Assembly: GCF_910596095.1 (NCBI RefSeq) | Contig: NC_056536.1 | Span: 18,399,291 to 18,463,290, forward strand | DNA: 64,000 nucleotides | Direction: 5' to 3' | Origin: Thunnus maccoyii | Lineage: Eukaryota; Chordata; Actinopteri; Scombriformes; Scombridae | In this document: one piece after another, positions 23,566 through 36,177 of the stretch | Layout: the number at the start of each line of letters is the position of its first letter | How positions within the stretch are numbered: the first letter of the stretch is position 1 | Position numbers and translations under genes: made by a program | Notes under the pieces: generated by a model | What the model was told of the DNA's origin: nothing | Databases searched by the model: none | Seen by the model: the letters and a program-made list of their open reading frames with translations, nothing else

Positions 23566-23697
23566 TTTTTAAGGGAATTTTTCCGTATTCGAATCGAGGG
23601 TCTAAAGATAGAGGATGTTGATGTACAGATTGTAAAGCCCCCTGAGAGTTTGTGATTTGTGATATTGGGCTATAAAAATAAAATTGACCTGACTCTT
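23566..23697 (+). repeat. LINE-tail-like interspersed repeat, copy 1
   Basis: The segment gtaaagccccctgagagttt followed by gtgatttgtgatattgggct and ataaaaataaaattga matches the 3' end of a widespread fish retroelement. Two more copies occur at the right end of the window: 62741-62900 in reverse orientation and from 63886 on the plus strand. The copies share the (t)gtaaagcccc or gtttcttcctgttaaa parts. Confidence 0.65.
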
Positions 23698-24530
23698 AGG
23701 GCACTTAAGTAGTCGTAATGCCCTCATTACGAGAAGTGAGTGCTGCTCTTTCCATGGGTTCCTTGGAATTGACCCTTCCGGCTTTTAGTCATAAGTACAA
23801 GTATTTAAAAATTTGGACAATAGCCACCAGTGCTGTGTGTGAGACATCAGGACTGATCAAATATTCATATTAACCCTCTACTCACTGTACTTCTAATAAC
23901 CAGGTTTTATTTTTTTCATACTCGTAATAATTTTGGAATCAATGCACAACTAGAGATACTTTCACATTTTCTTTAGAAGGCATTTGGTATTCAATTCAAT
24001 CAATGGCCAATATCAGAATAAGAAGAGTTATAACATAAAAAGACGTGATTAATTGTCATACCTGTACTGCTACTACTACTGTATATTTGATTCCTCTTGA
24101 CAAAATCAAGGCATTTAGTTTGCTTTATTTCATTAGTTGTTTCTCATTCTTCATAGTAAAAGCCCAGGAAGTCATGGTGACTAGAGTTGTGAAAATAATT
24201 ACAATAATAACAATAATCTAAGATAAACCAACTTTTTGTCATGACAATGCTGACAAAATTTGAATGTCTAAGTCATAAAATGTGCATTCTTGCTACTCTG
24301 AACTTTTCAGATTGATTAGAAAATACCAGATTCGATCAAAAAGTTAGAAAATTTAGCAAAGAGTTATTATTTTTTTTAACCAAAAACAACAACCAACCAA
24401 TAACAAAGCTTTTTGCTCAGTGGGCCACAAAAAACTGCAATCTGGGTCTTTCCAGCACTGTCTGTATGACAGTAGGCTATTATCACCAGACAGTTAATTA
24501 TAGATGAAGATGCAAAAGAGTGAATAACAG

Positions 24531-24555
24531 ACACACACACACACACACACACACA
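24531..24555 (+). repeat. (AC)n microsatellite
   Basis: About 12 AC units. Confidence 0.85.
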
Positions 24556-27437
24556 TGCACACACAGCTTGAACAGAAATAAACACTGTGCCAGTTCTTTT
24601 CTGCGTGTCACACAAACTCTCCCTCCATTCTACGCCTATTGTGCCCTCCTCTGTCTGTCTTCTCACTCGCCTCCCATATCTCTCACTCCATCGTGGAACT
24701 TTCCATCAAAGCATCTCGTTAATGATGGAGAACTCTCATGCATCTTTAAGCGCTCAACAGGGATCTTCCACTGTGCTATTTCAGCCCTTTGATCACACAA
24801 ACTCACACGCTTTATACACTTTCTTTTTTTTTTTTTTAAAGTTAACAATGTAGTTTAGTTAATTTGCACTTGAATAACAAAAGTGTGGACATAGAGAAAA
24901 TATACTTCAGCTGAAGTGGAAAGGTAGGCACTGTAAGGAAGAGCAGACGAATCCTGATTTGGCCCAAATCTGTATTTATGTAATGAGTAAATGTGTGAAA
25001 GTATATATTTCTTAGTTGTGTGTATCGGTTTATGTGTGTGTGGGCCTTTGGAAGCCCAAGCAGTTTAATCTTATGTCACCCCAGCAGATTAACTTCAAAT
25101 ACTGCATGCAAAAATAACACTCCTGCTGTCACCTACACAAACACGATCATGGGTGTTTGGCTAAAAAAAAGGCTGGAATCTTCCTGAGTCAGTCACGAAA
25201 ATTTTTGCACCTGCATGAGTGTGATCCACACTCCTGTGGATGGCTGTTGCACTCAATCTTATTATGTCTTTAAATTCAGATGCATTCCTGTTTTTTTAAA
25301 TATGTGTAGGAGTTTTGTGACCATATATAGCACAGTGGAGGATACAAAGACGCAAAGCCATGATGTCACGTCTGGGCTGGCCCCTGTTCCACAAACCTCT
25401 GTAGCTCAATGCAGTCTCTCATTCAGCTTTGGTCTTTCTTAAACAAATAGTGTGTTTCTTTTCATATTCTAGGACCAACTCGTATCTACTACAGCACTTA
25501 CTTTTAGAAGTTGAAACCTTTGCAATTTTAAGTTAAACAATCACTTTTTTTCGCATACAAAAAACTACAGCTCCCAGCTACAGCTAAAAAACTGTAAGTG
25601 TAACTTGGTTCAACATTCATATCCGTAGTATTCACAAACATAAAATGTTATAACTCTTTAGCTGTAAATTCTGCAGTCTTAAAGCTGTGACATTTAACCT
25701 GTGATGGTCTAAAATGGGAAATGGGGTTTGTTAAAGGCTGCTGCGACAATGATATTAGATCTTAAAAAATAAATAAATAAAAAAAAGACCATCCTTATAT
25801 GAACATATGGAGTAACCAACACAACATACTGTTGAGAAAGGTTAAGGCTGCTTTTTTAAAATTTGCATTATTACATTTAAATGAGGTTTTCCTATTTCTG
25901 GTACAGAACCTGAAGGTTCTGGTTACACTTCGGCTCCCTAGAGAGTATGTGTATTGTTGTGTAGGCCCCTTGAAGTTAAATGACAGACAGACCCACAATC
26001 CAAAAACTAAAGTGCAATGCTCTTTAGGTTTTCTGTCTCACACACCTCAGAAACAAACAAATAAAACCAGACTGATTACATTATACATTAAAGATCATCA
26101 TAGATTATATATTTTTTGTTTTGAAAAAGTAGAAGATTATTTGGGTACCGTTTTGAAGTGAGATTGAGAAACTTCATCAAAATAGACTTGTATGTCTCCT
26201 AAAAGCAACAGATATAATTTTTGGTTTGTACAAATACAATTTTTCTATGATTTTGTAATTTAAGATATAATTCTATATATAATACCTTATTTACTTCTAC
26301 AACAAATATGGAAAGTAATCTGATAACATCTATTATTGAGTTTGGATAATCCCTTGGATTACATTACTGATTACAATTTTGACGTGGCATCTAGTGACTG
26401 TACTGGAATACAATTTTAGTGACCTACCCGACCTTGCCAAGGATGCAGTTGGATTGACTGGCTGTGGCTTAAACCCCACAGTGCCATGAAAATATGGGGT
26501 GCACACAAACACATGCACGCACACACATTCTTGATAAATCACCAGAAAGAGACACTAGGATTAATATCAAAAGCTGTTTTAATCCTGGCTGATTTGATGG
26601 CTGATATTTGGATTTAGCATTTTGGATGGGTATATCATTTTCAAATATGAGTTTGAATCCATGGAAATGACTAGGCTTAACCATGTTTCTGTTCAAAATT
26701 CAGCTGTTATTGCAAGATTAAAAACCTGGATCATCATCTGACAAAGATTCTTTTTTAGAGAAGACACTCCCTTAATCTGTGTAATGTGTTAGTAAATTGG
26801 TTTAACAGTAACAAAGTATTCAATAAGTCTTTAAATGTTTAAACACTGACCAACACAGAGTAATGATGCATCAGTTTAAATGAGAGGTATAAAAACAATG
26901 CTAAATGGGGTAAGGAAACTACATATGTCAACATGTATATATGTCATCTTGGCATCTGAAAAAAAGTCTTTATATTTTAATATAAAAAAATATTTTAATG
27001 AAAACTTTTTGTTTCTGTAGCATGTCTCTGGAGAGTGTTGTGACTATCTGCTACTATCACTGACCATTTAAATATCACGTTGAGTGAATGGTGTATCAGC
27101 CAATCAGCCTTTTATAGATTCAAATATTAAATAAGTGCCTTCAGGGATAAAGCTTTTGAAAATTTTACACTCAACAATGGTACTAAGAACCAGCTGAAAC
27201 ATAAAAAAGTTAATTTGCTTTCCATTCGTTGTGTGTTTGTGTTTGTGTGTGAGGGAACAGATTTATGTGTGTGCCAGAGCTCTATTTCACTCGTAACCTA
27301 TTTCCACACCTGTGTGTAACTTATCTATGTGGCTGACAGTCCATTACCAGAGACCAGGTAGCGTGAACTCTCCTTTCCCATCTCCTCCCGAGTAATGTTC
27401 ATCCCCCATTTCTCTTTTTCCATTGGCAGCTCTGTTT

Positions 27438-27603
27438 TCACTCTTTGTCCTTGGATGTCCCTCTTTTTTTTACGGTCCTGTAGTAATAGTCTGTATCATA
27501 CATCCATTCATCGTCTAGGATTCCTTTCAACCAGACAATGATTTGGGGAGCAGGAGTTGTCAAATAATACTCATCTGCACCTTTCAGCATCATTCTGAGA
27601 GTC
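27438..27603 (-). other. Orphan exon candidate, unrecognised
   Basis: On the minus strand an open stretch of about 54 codons ends in a stop at 27438-27440. It is preceded by a fair acceptor (ttccaatatttcag with AG ending at 27604). The translation includes APQIIVWLKGILDDEWMYDT and a basic tail ending KKRGTSKDKE. I recognise no family, and no partner exon with a matching donor was found. It could be a last exon of an unknown gene, an old transposon fragment or chance. Confidence 0.15.
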
Positions 27604-28699
27604 TGAAATATTGGAAACACTGTGTTTGTGTTATTGTAACCAACCCTGCATAATAAAACAACAGCTGTGATGAGACACACAAAAAAAATCAGCTTGAAAG
27701 TTGTCTGTGATACATCTTAATCTGCATTGCTAATTAGACATATCTTGCAAATCAAAAGTTGTTATATTAGTTTTTGTTGTGTGTTGTGAGTCTGGAACAG
27801 TCAAATCTCATGGGTAATGTATATCTTCTGCATGAGCAATTAGGGAAGGACTTAACACCACCTCTGTGCTAATTTTTTTTTTAGTCTTTTTTGTCTATGT
27901 TTAGATTTATTTAAGTCTCTCAGGGCTACTGTTAACTTCTGATACATATACAGACTTTCATTGAAAAAAAAGTATTTGTAAGTGAAGTGCACCCAAACCT
28001 TATCGCTTGGCTTTGGGAATATGAAGGATTTCATTAAAAAATGCTAAATATAAATTAAAAAAACCCTGATGCTACCTGATATGTGTTCACATTATGATGG
28101 TGTACTCTTATGATTTATTTTCTTTTATTCGCTGTTTTAAAAAATCTATGCACATTAACAATATGAATATATTATATATTTGCAACAAGCAATTCCCTGC
28201 TGTCATGAGATGCCATCTTGTTAGTGCTCTGATCACTTCTCTGAATGTATCATATCTGGCAACCTACTATCAATATACATAAAACATTTTTATTGGTGCT
28301 TGGTATAAAGAAATCAGGACACCCCACTTGGAGAAAGTGGAAAATGCTTTTTTTTTTAATCCCTGTTGCTGACTGTGAGATGTATTTTAAATGATATATA
28401 AAATGGGGAAGTGATGTCTTATAATTTTGTTCTCCTGCCACAGATTATTGCTTTGAGTGAAAGAGATGCGCCGCATTTACTATATCCATCTGTTTAGCTG
28501 GCAGGAGCCTTCCTCAGTCTGAGACGAGGTGTTGAGGTGAGTCCAGTGAGAAGGGTATCAGGTGAAAGCAACCTAGCATCAATGGCTAACAGATTGCTCC
28601 AGGTCAACCAGAGACTGGCATCCTGTTGTTATCTGGATGACTTCCAGTGATACGGTTGCTACACTGCCCTACTTGTCTTGTTGATGTGACCTTTATCTT

Positions 28700-28750
<51 letters not shown>
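28700..28750 (+). repeat. (GT)n microsatellite
   Basis: About 25 perfect GT units. It lies 141 bases from a (CA)n tract, so the two can pair as inverted repeats. Confidence 0.95.
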
Positions 28751-28752
<2 letters not shown>

Positions 28753-28889
28753 AGGGGGTGGTGGGCACTAACATTACAGTGAAAGCAGAGACAGGTTACT
28801 GAAACTAATGATGAAATCGTATATAACAAGAGGAAACACTGATTGAGATAAGGAGAAAACAAAAGAACACTAACTCTGTTTCTCTCATG

Positions 28890-28891
<2 letters not shown>

Positions 28892-28971
<80 letters not shown>
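28892..28971 (+). repeat. (CA)n microsatellite
   Basis: Forty perfect CA units, the longest dinucleotide run in the window. Confidence 0.95.
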
Positions 28972-28974
<3 letters not shown>

Positions 28975-30429
28975 CTATAAACACATCAGAGCACAAAAAA
29001 CATGAGGAGACATCATGTAAAATCCCAGAATATATTGCATCTACATTACAGTAAATCATATACTGAAATGTTATCATACGTACAAATACAAATACAGTGT
29101 ACTGGTCTTATTGGTGTAATAAACCCCAGCCTGCTGTAGCTATGATGACGCAGGTAATCACTTCAGGCCAATCTACCTCTGAACTTGTACAACAGTGACT
29201 TTCCCAATGAGGGTCTGACTATATCATAACAACTGACTTCATTACCATAATCATCATCACCATGAAACTGATTGTCAAACACAGAAAACACATACATATA
29301 ATCCCAGTTTCATCATTATGCTGAACCAGAAATCCAGACAAACATTACATGAGTCTAAAGCTATTTTGAGATAATATTATAGCATATTCCTGGATCTGAA
29401 TTAACACGTCACTTTCCAAGATTTCTTTTAAACATGTTATAAAAGAAATACTAATACATTACACTGATACAGCATAATTAACATTTACTCCTGCAAAATA
29501 AGATGGGTCATAGGACATTTTGGCCCAATGTCCCATGACCCTGTAACAGTTCCCTTTATTCCCTTTATTCAGCAATTGTCTTTGGCTTCTATCTTCTTTG
29601 TCTCACTTTCTCAGTGTTTTTACATGATTTTACATGTAACTGAAAAGTTTACTTTCTTAATATGATATTCACAAATTTACAAAATTGATCATGTTTATAA
29701 CATGAAATGCAAATTTTGATGCTGATTTGATCCCCTATACTTTGGACATGTTCAATTGTATTTTATGTCAGAATGTTTTTTTGTGGGACAGCATTTTGAA
29801 AAACAAAAAACTCCTCTTCAATTTTGTTGTTAAAATAAGATACAGAGTTAGCTGCTCACAAAAAAAGACAAAAGGCTTGAATGGAGAAAAGTTACAACTT
29901 TTTTTTCAGCCACATTCAAGCTGAAATCAAAAAAACTGAGCACATATGCATGATAAACATACAGGTATTAAGATTATGTATGGCAAAATTAAAAGTATCC
30001 CAACATTGCATGATTTAAGGCACTCTATTATAATACATACTGTGGAGTCAGATTGCTATCAATAGTGGAGGATTCTTGTCCATGCTACTTATCAAACAGA
30101 GTGAATAAATACAATAGAAATGCGATACATTTTTTAAATAAATTAATACAACTGGGCGATAATCTAGAAACTATACACAAGTTACTCATTCATGACACAT
30201 AAAGGAACATTTTGTTTGGGATTTTTATGTGTTTTTAGTTTGTGTTTATGATTTTTTTTTTAACAACCTTGCTCTTATATGTGATTGGCCATTACTCCTA
30301 TCAGTTATGATTATGCACATTGCACATTGTGGCAGTGGTAGCATCTATTGGAACCCACAGAACATGTGTCTTAGACACTGTTTTTAAAGATGAAAGATGA
30401 AAGGTAATGTCCACTATAAATGCCATCTC

Positions 30430-30900
30430 CAGTGTTACCTTGTGACAAGGAGTGTCTGGTACACCAGGGCTAGACCCAAATGCATGACTCACACAGTCAG
30501 TTTCCAAAACAAAGTCTTTACTAGGCAGGTTTGGTACATGGGCAGGCAGTCAGAGAAGGCAACAAGACAAAAAGGGCTAGGCAAAGGCAGAGTCAAAAAA
30601 CAGATCCGGGGTCAAAAACACTAGAAGACAATAACTGGGATAATAATGCTGGAAAAAGGCTAAGACGAACTGGCTTAGGGAGCAGGGATCACACAGACTA
30701 AATACACAAAAGAAGTGAGGGTAAAGAGACACAGGTGGATGACATTAAGGGATGATGACGAAGACAGGAGTGGGAAACACACAAGGGCAGTAAGTGGATC
30801 TGAAACGGGAGGAGAGTTACATACCAAAATAACACAGAAAATTCAGAACTAAATGGGAAAGAAAAAACAAAACATAACCTAAAGACAGGATGAGCCATGA
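30430..30900. repeat. Probable interspersed repeat
   Basis: A purine-rich, non-coding stretch with phrases such as caaagtctttactaggcagg, ggtacatgggcaggcagtca and gggtcaaaaacactagaaga, which recur in a dispersed teleost repeat family (recalled, not searched). No terminal repeats were identified and the borders are approximate. Confidence 0.4.
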
Positions 30901-32546
30901 AACCTTGTTAAACTTGTAGGAACTGTGTGTTGCACAGACAGAGTTACATGATCTGTTACTCACCTTTCCATAACCTATTAACCATTGTACAAATACAATG
31001 ATTTGTCAGCTATTCCAGCAGCAGAAAGGTAATTCCTTTAAACTGAACCAGGAAATAGCTCTGCAATGCAGTGGACAATTATAATCATGTGAACATTTTG
31101 GGTTATGACATTTAACTTTTGACTTTACTTTTCATTAAAGTTGGAGTGTGGGACTTTTGTCTCCTCCCTCTGGCAGTGAGAGTTATTAAAAAAACACTAT
31201 TGACACGTGCTTACCTCATGGGCTCCGTGTAGCCTACTCTGTTGCTACTGGTGTGGCTGTAAAACAGTGAATACATTTTTTTGAGTGTCACACAACTCCT
31301 GCAAAATGACTCGTTTCACTATCAGAATTTAATTCATTTGGCCAGATAACATTTGGAAAGTCTAGAAGAGCCACACAATTCAATTATTTTATCACCATTG
31401 AAATTAGCAGAGGGCTAACCAGAAGTTAGCCGCTTGGCCGGCAGAAGTCTCTAGTGTGCATGCTTTGCCCATAGAGCATGCATGTTCATTTATATTTAAA
31501 AGTTCTGCACTGCAGATTTTGCAGACTTGATTTATTTAAACCTTTCTGAGACCCTGAGCTGTTTTAAGAGTCCTTAACACCTTAATCTCTAAAGTGAACC
31601 CCTGTCTCCTAGAAATTACTGTATATTCATATATTAATAAACTGTGACAGCAAAAAAAAACTTACACTTTGATTTCTGTTCCAATCTAGCAGTACAATAT
31701 CCAATGGTAGTACAGCATTATTAATCTTTTTATGGTTACTTTTAGACACTGGCAGCAGTTGTTTACATCAGAAAAAGATCATTATTATCATTTAACTGAA
31801 ACCACAATCTTCACTAACCTTAACCAAAGTGCCTTTGTTGCCTATTTTTTATTTATTTATCTATTTTATTTGTAAGGGACCATTTACAGTGTTAAACATA
31901 AATGTTACCATTTGATGTACTGTACCAGAGTTAGCTTATAGCTAATTTTCATCTGCAGTCCCTTCAACCACACACCAAACACAGGATTCTGGACACTGGT
32001 GTCGACATCCTACATTTTGTACACTCGCCATCCATGTTTGCCAACACAATGTGATTGGGAAAACAATTTAGTAGTGTATAAACATAAAATTCTACGAGAC
32101 AGGGTTGCCACTGTGAAGCTGGTGAGTAAAATATTATAAGAAATAGGATTAATGGCCAAACAATGAAACCAAATTATAATTATAATCTTTTAAACATATA
32201 TACCGCTGAAATATAACAATAAAGGATGTTATTCTCTTTCTATGCAACTAAAATTCTTAAACCAAAGTAAATTTAAAATATGTTGACATACAAATCCTGA
32301 ACATGAATGTAGTGGATTCTGTCCATTATCTTCACTGAGTCGTTTTCATATTAGACACAAAAGAGGTAAGTATGGTACATCTTGTATATCATTATAAAAC
32401 ACATTTTTCACAAATGGAATATCTCATTGATCCCATTAGATCAAAATCAAAACAGTTTCCTCTATATTCCTTTCTTTCATATTTCTTTCCTGCTTTGTGG
32501 CAAAGTCTTTCTAAAATACTCCCTAAATACTGTTCTTCTACAGTTA

Positions 32547-34292
32547 TTACCCTTTGCCCATCTGCCAGATGCCATTGGCTTTATTCAGCGAGGTGTTGCT
32601 ACCCTGTTTGGTGTCTGTGTCAGACTTCATGGCTTGTTCAACAGCATCTGCCATGGGCAACTTGTCCTCTGCTTCTGTCTCTCTGTGGTAGAAGTAGTTG
32701 AAATTGGAGACAATGACAGGAACAGGCAAAGCAATGGTCAGCACACCAGCAATAGCACACAAGGTGCCCACCATTTTACCCCCCATGGTAATTGGACACA
32801 TGTCCCCATAGCCTACAGTGGTCATGGTAACAACAGCCCACCAGAAGCCATCAGGTATGCTGACAAACTGTGTGTTAGGCTCATCTACTTCAGCAAAGTA
32901 GATAGCACTGGAGAAGAGGATGACACCGATGAAGAGGAAGAAGATGAGCAAGCCAAGCTCACGCATGCTAGCCTTCAGAGTCTGTCCGAGGATCTGTAGT
33001 CCCTTGGAGTGACGCGAGAGTTTGAATATACGAAACACCCTGACCAGACGGATGATACGCAGAATGGCCAAAGACATGTTCTGTCCTGAGTTCTCTTCAG
33101 GCGTTGTGACCAATTCTGTTACCACAGTAACAAAATAGGGGATGATGGATATAATGTCAATGATGTTCATGAGGTTGTGGAAAAATTCCTTTTTGCTAGG
33201 ACAGACTAAAAATCGCACACACAGTTCAAAGAAGAACCACGCAATGCAGGCCGTCTCAACAATGAAGAAGGGATCAGTGAAAGTTGTAGGCTGTACACCA
33301 GGTGGAGCCACAGAAGTGTAGCCTCTGGATTGGTTGAAAGGCTGTACTGCTGTGGGCACAATTGTGTCAGTGTCATCTCTGAATTCTGGCAGTGTTTCCA
33401 TGCAGAAAATAATGATGGATATGACAATTACAAAAACAGATACCAGTGCTACACCCCGGGCCGCATTGGAGCTCTCTGGGTACTCAAACAGCAGCCAGAA
33501 TTGCCTATAGATATCATTATCAGGTAGAGGGATCTCAACATCCTTTATGAATCCCTCATCTTCTCTGAACTGCTCCATGGCCTCGTTTCCAAGCTCGTAG
33601 AACAGAATTTCATCAGCAAACACATCCAGGGGAACATTAGCTGGACGTCTGATCTTACCCCCTGACTGGTAGTAATACAAGATCCCGTCAAAACTGGGTC
33701 GGTTCCGATCAAAGAAGTACTCGTTCCTCATGGGATCAAAGTAGTCCATCCTCTTAAAAGGGTCTCCTAGCAGCGTGTCAGGAAACTGGTCCAATGTTTT
33801 GAGCTGTGTCTCAAAACGCAGACCAGCAATGTTAATAATGACTTTCTGGTCTCCATCATTCAGCCCTCGTTTATCTACAAACAGATCCTCGCAGCACTCC
33901 TTAGTGAGCCGGCTGAAGATCATCTCACTCTCCTTAGTGCCCTCACTTCTTAACAGCAATTTCCAGTTGGAGATCATACTGGCACAGCTAGTGCGCCCCT
34001 GTCTGCTTGGAGTTGGCATTGTTGGAGACTGTGGTACTCCCAGTGTATGTATCTGTGGAATGGGCAAAGACGAGGTGGAATCCCAAATGCAGGAGGTCAC
34101 TGAGGGACTGTGGTGGGAAGGCGTAGAGGATGGTTGAGGGATTTGCAGACGGTAGCTGCTGCCTGGGCTGTTGTGCTCTGGGGGCATGTCCACAGTGAGA
34201 GCTGTGGTCTCATCAGCATCAGTGTCCATTTCATCCTCAAGGCTGCCATCAAGGTCATCCAGGCTTTCAAAGTCTACCAGGGCCACCTCCAT
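32547..34292 (-). CDS. kcna10: Voltage-gated potassium channel Kv1.8 (KCNA10), intronless coding region
   Basis: One 581-codon ORF covers a complete Shaker-type alpha subunit of the plasma membrane. The T1 tetramerisation domain spans about 151-245 ([17 protein letters not shown]). S1 is near 279-298, S2 339-360 and S3 372-392. S4 at about 408-427 has regularly spaced arginines ([20 protein letters not shown]). S5 is near 445-468, the selectivity filter TVGYGD at 492-497, and S6 has the PVPVIV gating hinge at 523-528. The start [13 protein letters not shown] resembles the KCNA10 N-terminus and has a good context (gcagccATGG). An N-glycosylation sequon NQS lies in the S1-S2 loop. The C-terminus lacks the usual Kv1 PDZ-binding TDV. 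It is about 70 residues longer than the human protein (about 511), through a Ser/Pro/Thr-rich insert near 40-105. In mammals it acts in inner-ear hair cells and kidney. Confidence 0.95.
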   Translation of the reverse strand: MEVALVDFESLDDLDGSLEDEMDTDADETTALTVDMPPEHNSPGSSYRLQIPQPSSTPSHHSPSVTSCIWDSTSSLPIPQIHTLGVPQSPTMPTPSRQGRTSCASMISNWKLLLRSEGTKESEMIFSRLTKECCEDLFVDKRGLNDGDQKVIINIAGLRFETQLKTLDQFPDTLLGDPFKRMDYFDPMRNEYFFDRNRPSFDGILYYYQSGGKIRRPANVPLDVFADEILFYELGNEAMEQFREDEGFIKDVEIPLPDNDIYRQFWLLFEYPESSNAARGVALVSVFVIVISIIIFCMETLPEFRDDTDTIVPTAVQPFNQSRGYTSVAPPGVQPTTFTDPFFIVETACIAWFFFELCVRFLVCPSKKEFFHNLMNIIDIISIIPYFVTVVTELVTTPEENSGQNMSLAILRIIRLVRVFRIFKLSRHSKGLQILGQTLKASMRELGLLIFFLFIGVILFSSAIYFAEVDEPNTQFVSIPDGFWWAVVTMTTVGYGDMCPITMGGKMVGTLCAIAGVLTIALPVPVIVSNFNYFYHRETEAEDKLPMADAVEQAMKSDTDTKQGSNTSLNKANGIWQMGKG

Positions 34293-34416
34293 GGCTGCAG
34301 TTCAGCCAATGCAAAGCTGTAGGACCCCAGGATAAGACAATCACACACACAGAGACAGACAGATGGGAGGCTCAGTCGTCAGAATCAGCAGCAGAGCATC
34401 CAGTCTTCAGCAGAAC
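34293..34416 (-). other. kcna10 5' UTR exon portion with candidate splice acceptor
   Basis: The minus strand reads cctgttactgtag|gttctg, a pyrimidine-containing acceptor with exon start at 34416. It lies 124 bases before the ATG with no intervening in-frame start. Kv1 genes commonly have intronless coding regions with spliced 5' UTRs, so an upstream non-coding exon is expected. Confidence 0.45.
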
Positions 34417-34966
34417 CTACAGTAACAGGACAAAGTGACAACCGCCTCTATTTTTTTCCCCCTCCAACACCTGTAGAATGAGAGACAGAAAGAGAGAGTC
34501 AGTGTGTTTTTGACAGTGCATGCTTAAGGGCTTTGTTTGGTGTTAATTAACAAGTGACAAGAATATGACGTCTGAAAGCACATGTTCTATCGTGACTCCT
34601 TGTGTCTTAGATACCTATCTCTTTGGAAACCAGCAGTGAGAGAAAGAGAGGTGAGAGAGAGAGAGATACAGAAATGGGGGGAGAAAGTGGAGGAAGAGGG
34701 GAAGGCAGCAAAATGATGGAAAGAAAGAACAAAAAAAGATTTTAACAACAGGAGGAGATTCCACTTCTTTTTGACAGAAAGACAGAAGTAATCTTCTTGC
34801 TACTTTTTTGACAGTCTGTTATTGTGGAGACAGTGTGATGATTCATGTACCTGTAAAAAAAGGAGACAACAAACACAATATATATATATTTTAATTTGTT
34901 TGTAAGTGTAGCTTATTTGTTACATGTTGAAATATTTCTGGTTGTTCAAATCATTTTTCACACATA

Positions 34967-36177
34967 CCGATCAGCCACAACATTAAAACCACTGACAGGT
35001 GAAGTGAATAACAGTGATTATCTCATTACAACGGCACCTGTCAAGGGGTAGGATATATTAGGCAGCAAGTGAACTGTTAGTTCTTGAAGTTGATGTGTTG
35101 GTGGCAGGAAAAATGGGCAAGCGTAAGGATCTCAACGACTTTGACAAGGGCCAAATTGTGATGGCTAGACGACTGGGTCAGAGCATCTCCAAAACGGCAG
35201 GTCTTGTTGGGACTTCCGGGTATGCAGTTGTCAGTACCTACCAAACGTGGTCCAAGGAAGGACAACCAGTACCTGGTGACAGGGTCATGGGCACACAAGG
35301 CTCACTGATGCACGTGGGAAGTGAAGGCTAGCCCATCTGGTCTGATCCCACAGAGGAGCTACTGTAGCACAAATTGCTGAAAAAGTTAATGCTGGCAATG
35401 ATAGACAGGTGTCAGAACACAGTACTTCGCAGCTGCATATGGGGCTGTGTAGCTGCAGACTGGTCAGAGTGCTCCTGCTGACCCCTGTCCACTGCCAAAA
35501 GCGCCTATAATGGGGGTGTGAGAGTCAGAACTGGACCATGGAACAATGGAAGAAGGTGGCTTGGTCTGATGAATCATGTTTTCTTTTACATCATGTGGAC
35601 GGTCAGGTGCATGTGCGTCCTTTACTTGGGGAAGAGATGGCATCAGGATGCACTATGGGAAGAAGGCAAGCTGGTGGTGGCAGTGTGATGCTCTGGGCAA
35701 TGTTTTGCTGGGAAACCTTGGGTCCTGGCATTCATTTGGATGTTACTTTGACACGTATCACCTACCTAAACATTATTGCAGACCAAGTTCACCCCTTCAT
35801 GGCAATGGTATCCCCTAATGGCAGTGGCCTCTTTCAGCAGGACAAAGCACCCTGCCACATTGCAAAAATTGTTCAGGAATGGTTTGAGAAACATGACAAA
35901 GAGTTCAAGGTGTTGCCTTGGCCTCCAAATTCCCCAGATCTCAGTCCGATCAAGAATCTGTGGGATGTGCTGAAAAATAATTCCGATCCATGGAGGCCCC
36001 ACCTTGCAACTTACAGGACTTAAAGGATCTGCTGCTAACGTCTTAGTGCCAGATACCAGAGGACACCTTCAGAGGTCTTGTGGAGTCCACGCATTGATGG
36101 GTCAGAGCTGTTTTGGTGGCATGAGGAAGACCTACACATTATTATGCAGGTGGTTTTGATGTTCTGGCTGATCTGTG
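34967..36177 (+). mobile_element. Tc1-like DNA transposon, complete ends but dead transposase
   Basis: Terminal inverted repeats of about 28 bases begin CCGATCAGCCACAACATTAA on the left and, in reverse complement, CACAGATCAGCCAGAACATC on the right. Both are flanked by the TA target duplication (34965-34966 and 36178-36179). Total length is about 1.2 kb, usual for the family. The pair of ends is intact enough to have been recognised in trans in the past. Confidence 0.88.
35107..36023 (+). pseudogene. Broken Tc1-like transposase
   Basis: An N-terminal helix-turn-helix part ([20 protein letters not shown], then [10 protein letters not shown]) lies in one frame up to a stop near 35331. The catalytic part (VAWSDES, then QQDKAPCH, then LSPIKNLWD) lies in another frame from about 35538. 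At least one frameshift and several stops separate them. The third residue of the DDE triad, normally the Glu of PIENLW or PIEHLW, is Lys here (codon aag at 35952-35954). The copy therefore cannot encode an active enzyme. Confidence 0.88.

Larger units (their letters stand above)
18791..32546. other. Gene-poor intergenic region between pnpla1 and kcna10
   Basis: In almost 14 kb between the end of pnpla1 and the stop codon of kcna10 no recognisable gene was found. The region is AT-rich and holds simple repeats, a SINE, a LINE-tail-like repeat and a further interspersed repeat, listed separately. One orphan exon candidate is at 27438-27603. Regulatory elements for kcna10 may be present but cannot be identified from a single sequence. 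Confidence 0.55.

Noticed and set aside
28659-29077. ORFs rich in VCVC or HTHT repeats, also at 8353, 13227, 16292, 24376 and 38050
   Set aside because: They are translations of (CA)n/(TG)n runs, with no sign of real coding sequence.
32382-32999. 205-codon ORF on the plus strand opposite kcna10, with further antisense ORFs at 33775-34137 and 58886-59218
   Set aside because: These are shadows of the channel coding sequence on the other strand. Their translations have no family resemblance and mirror conserved Kv1 codons.
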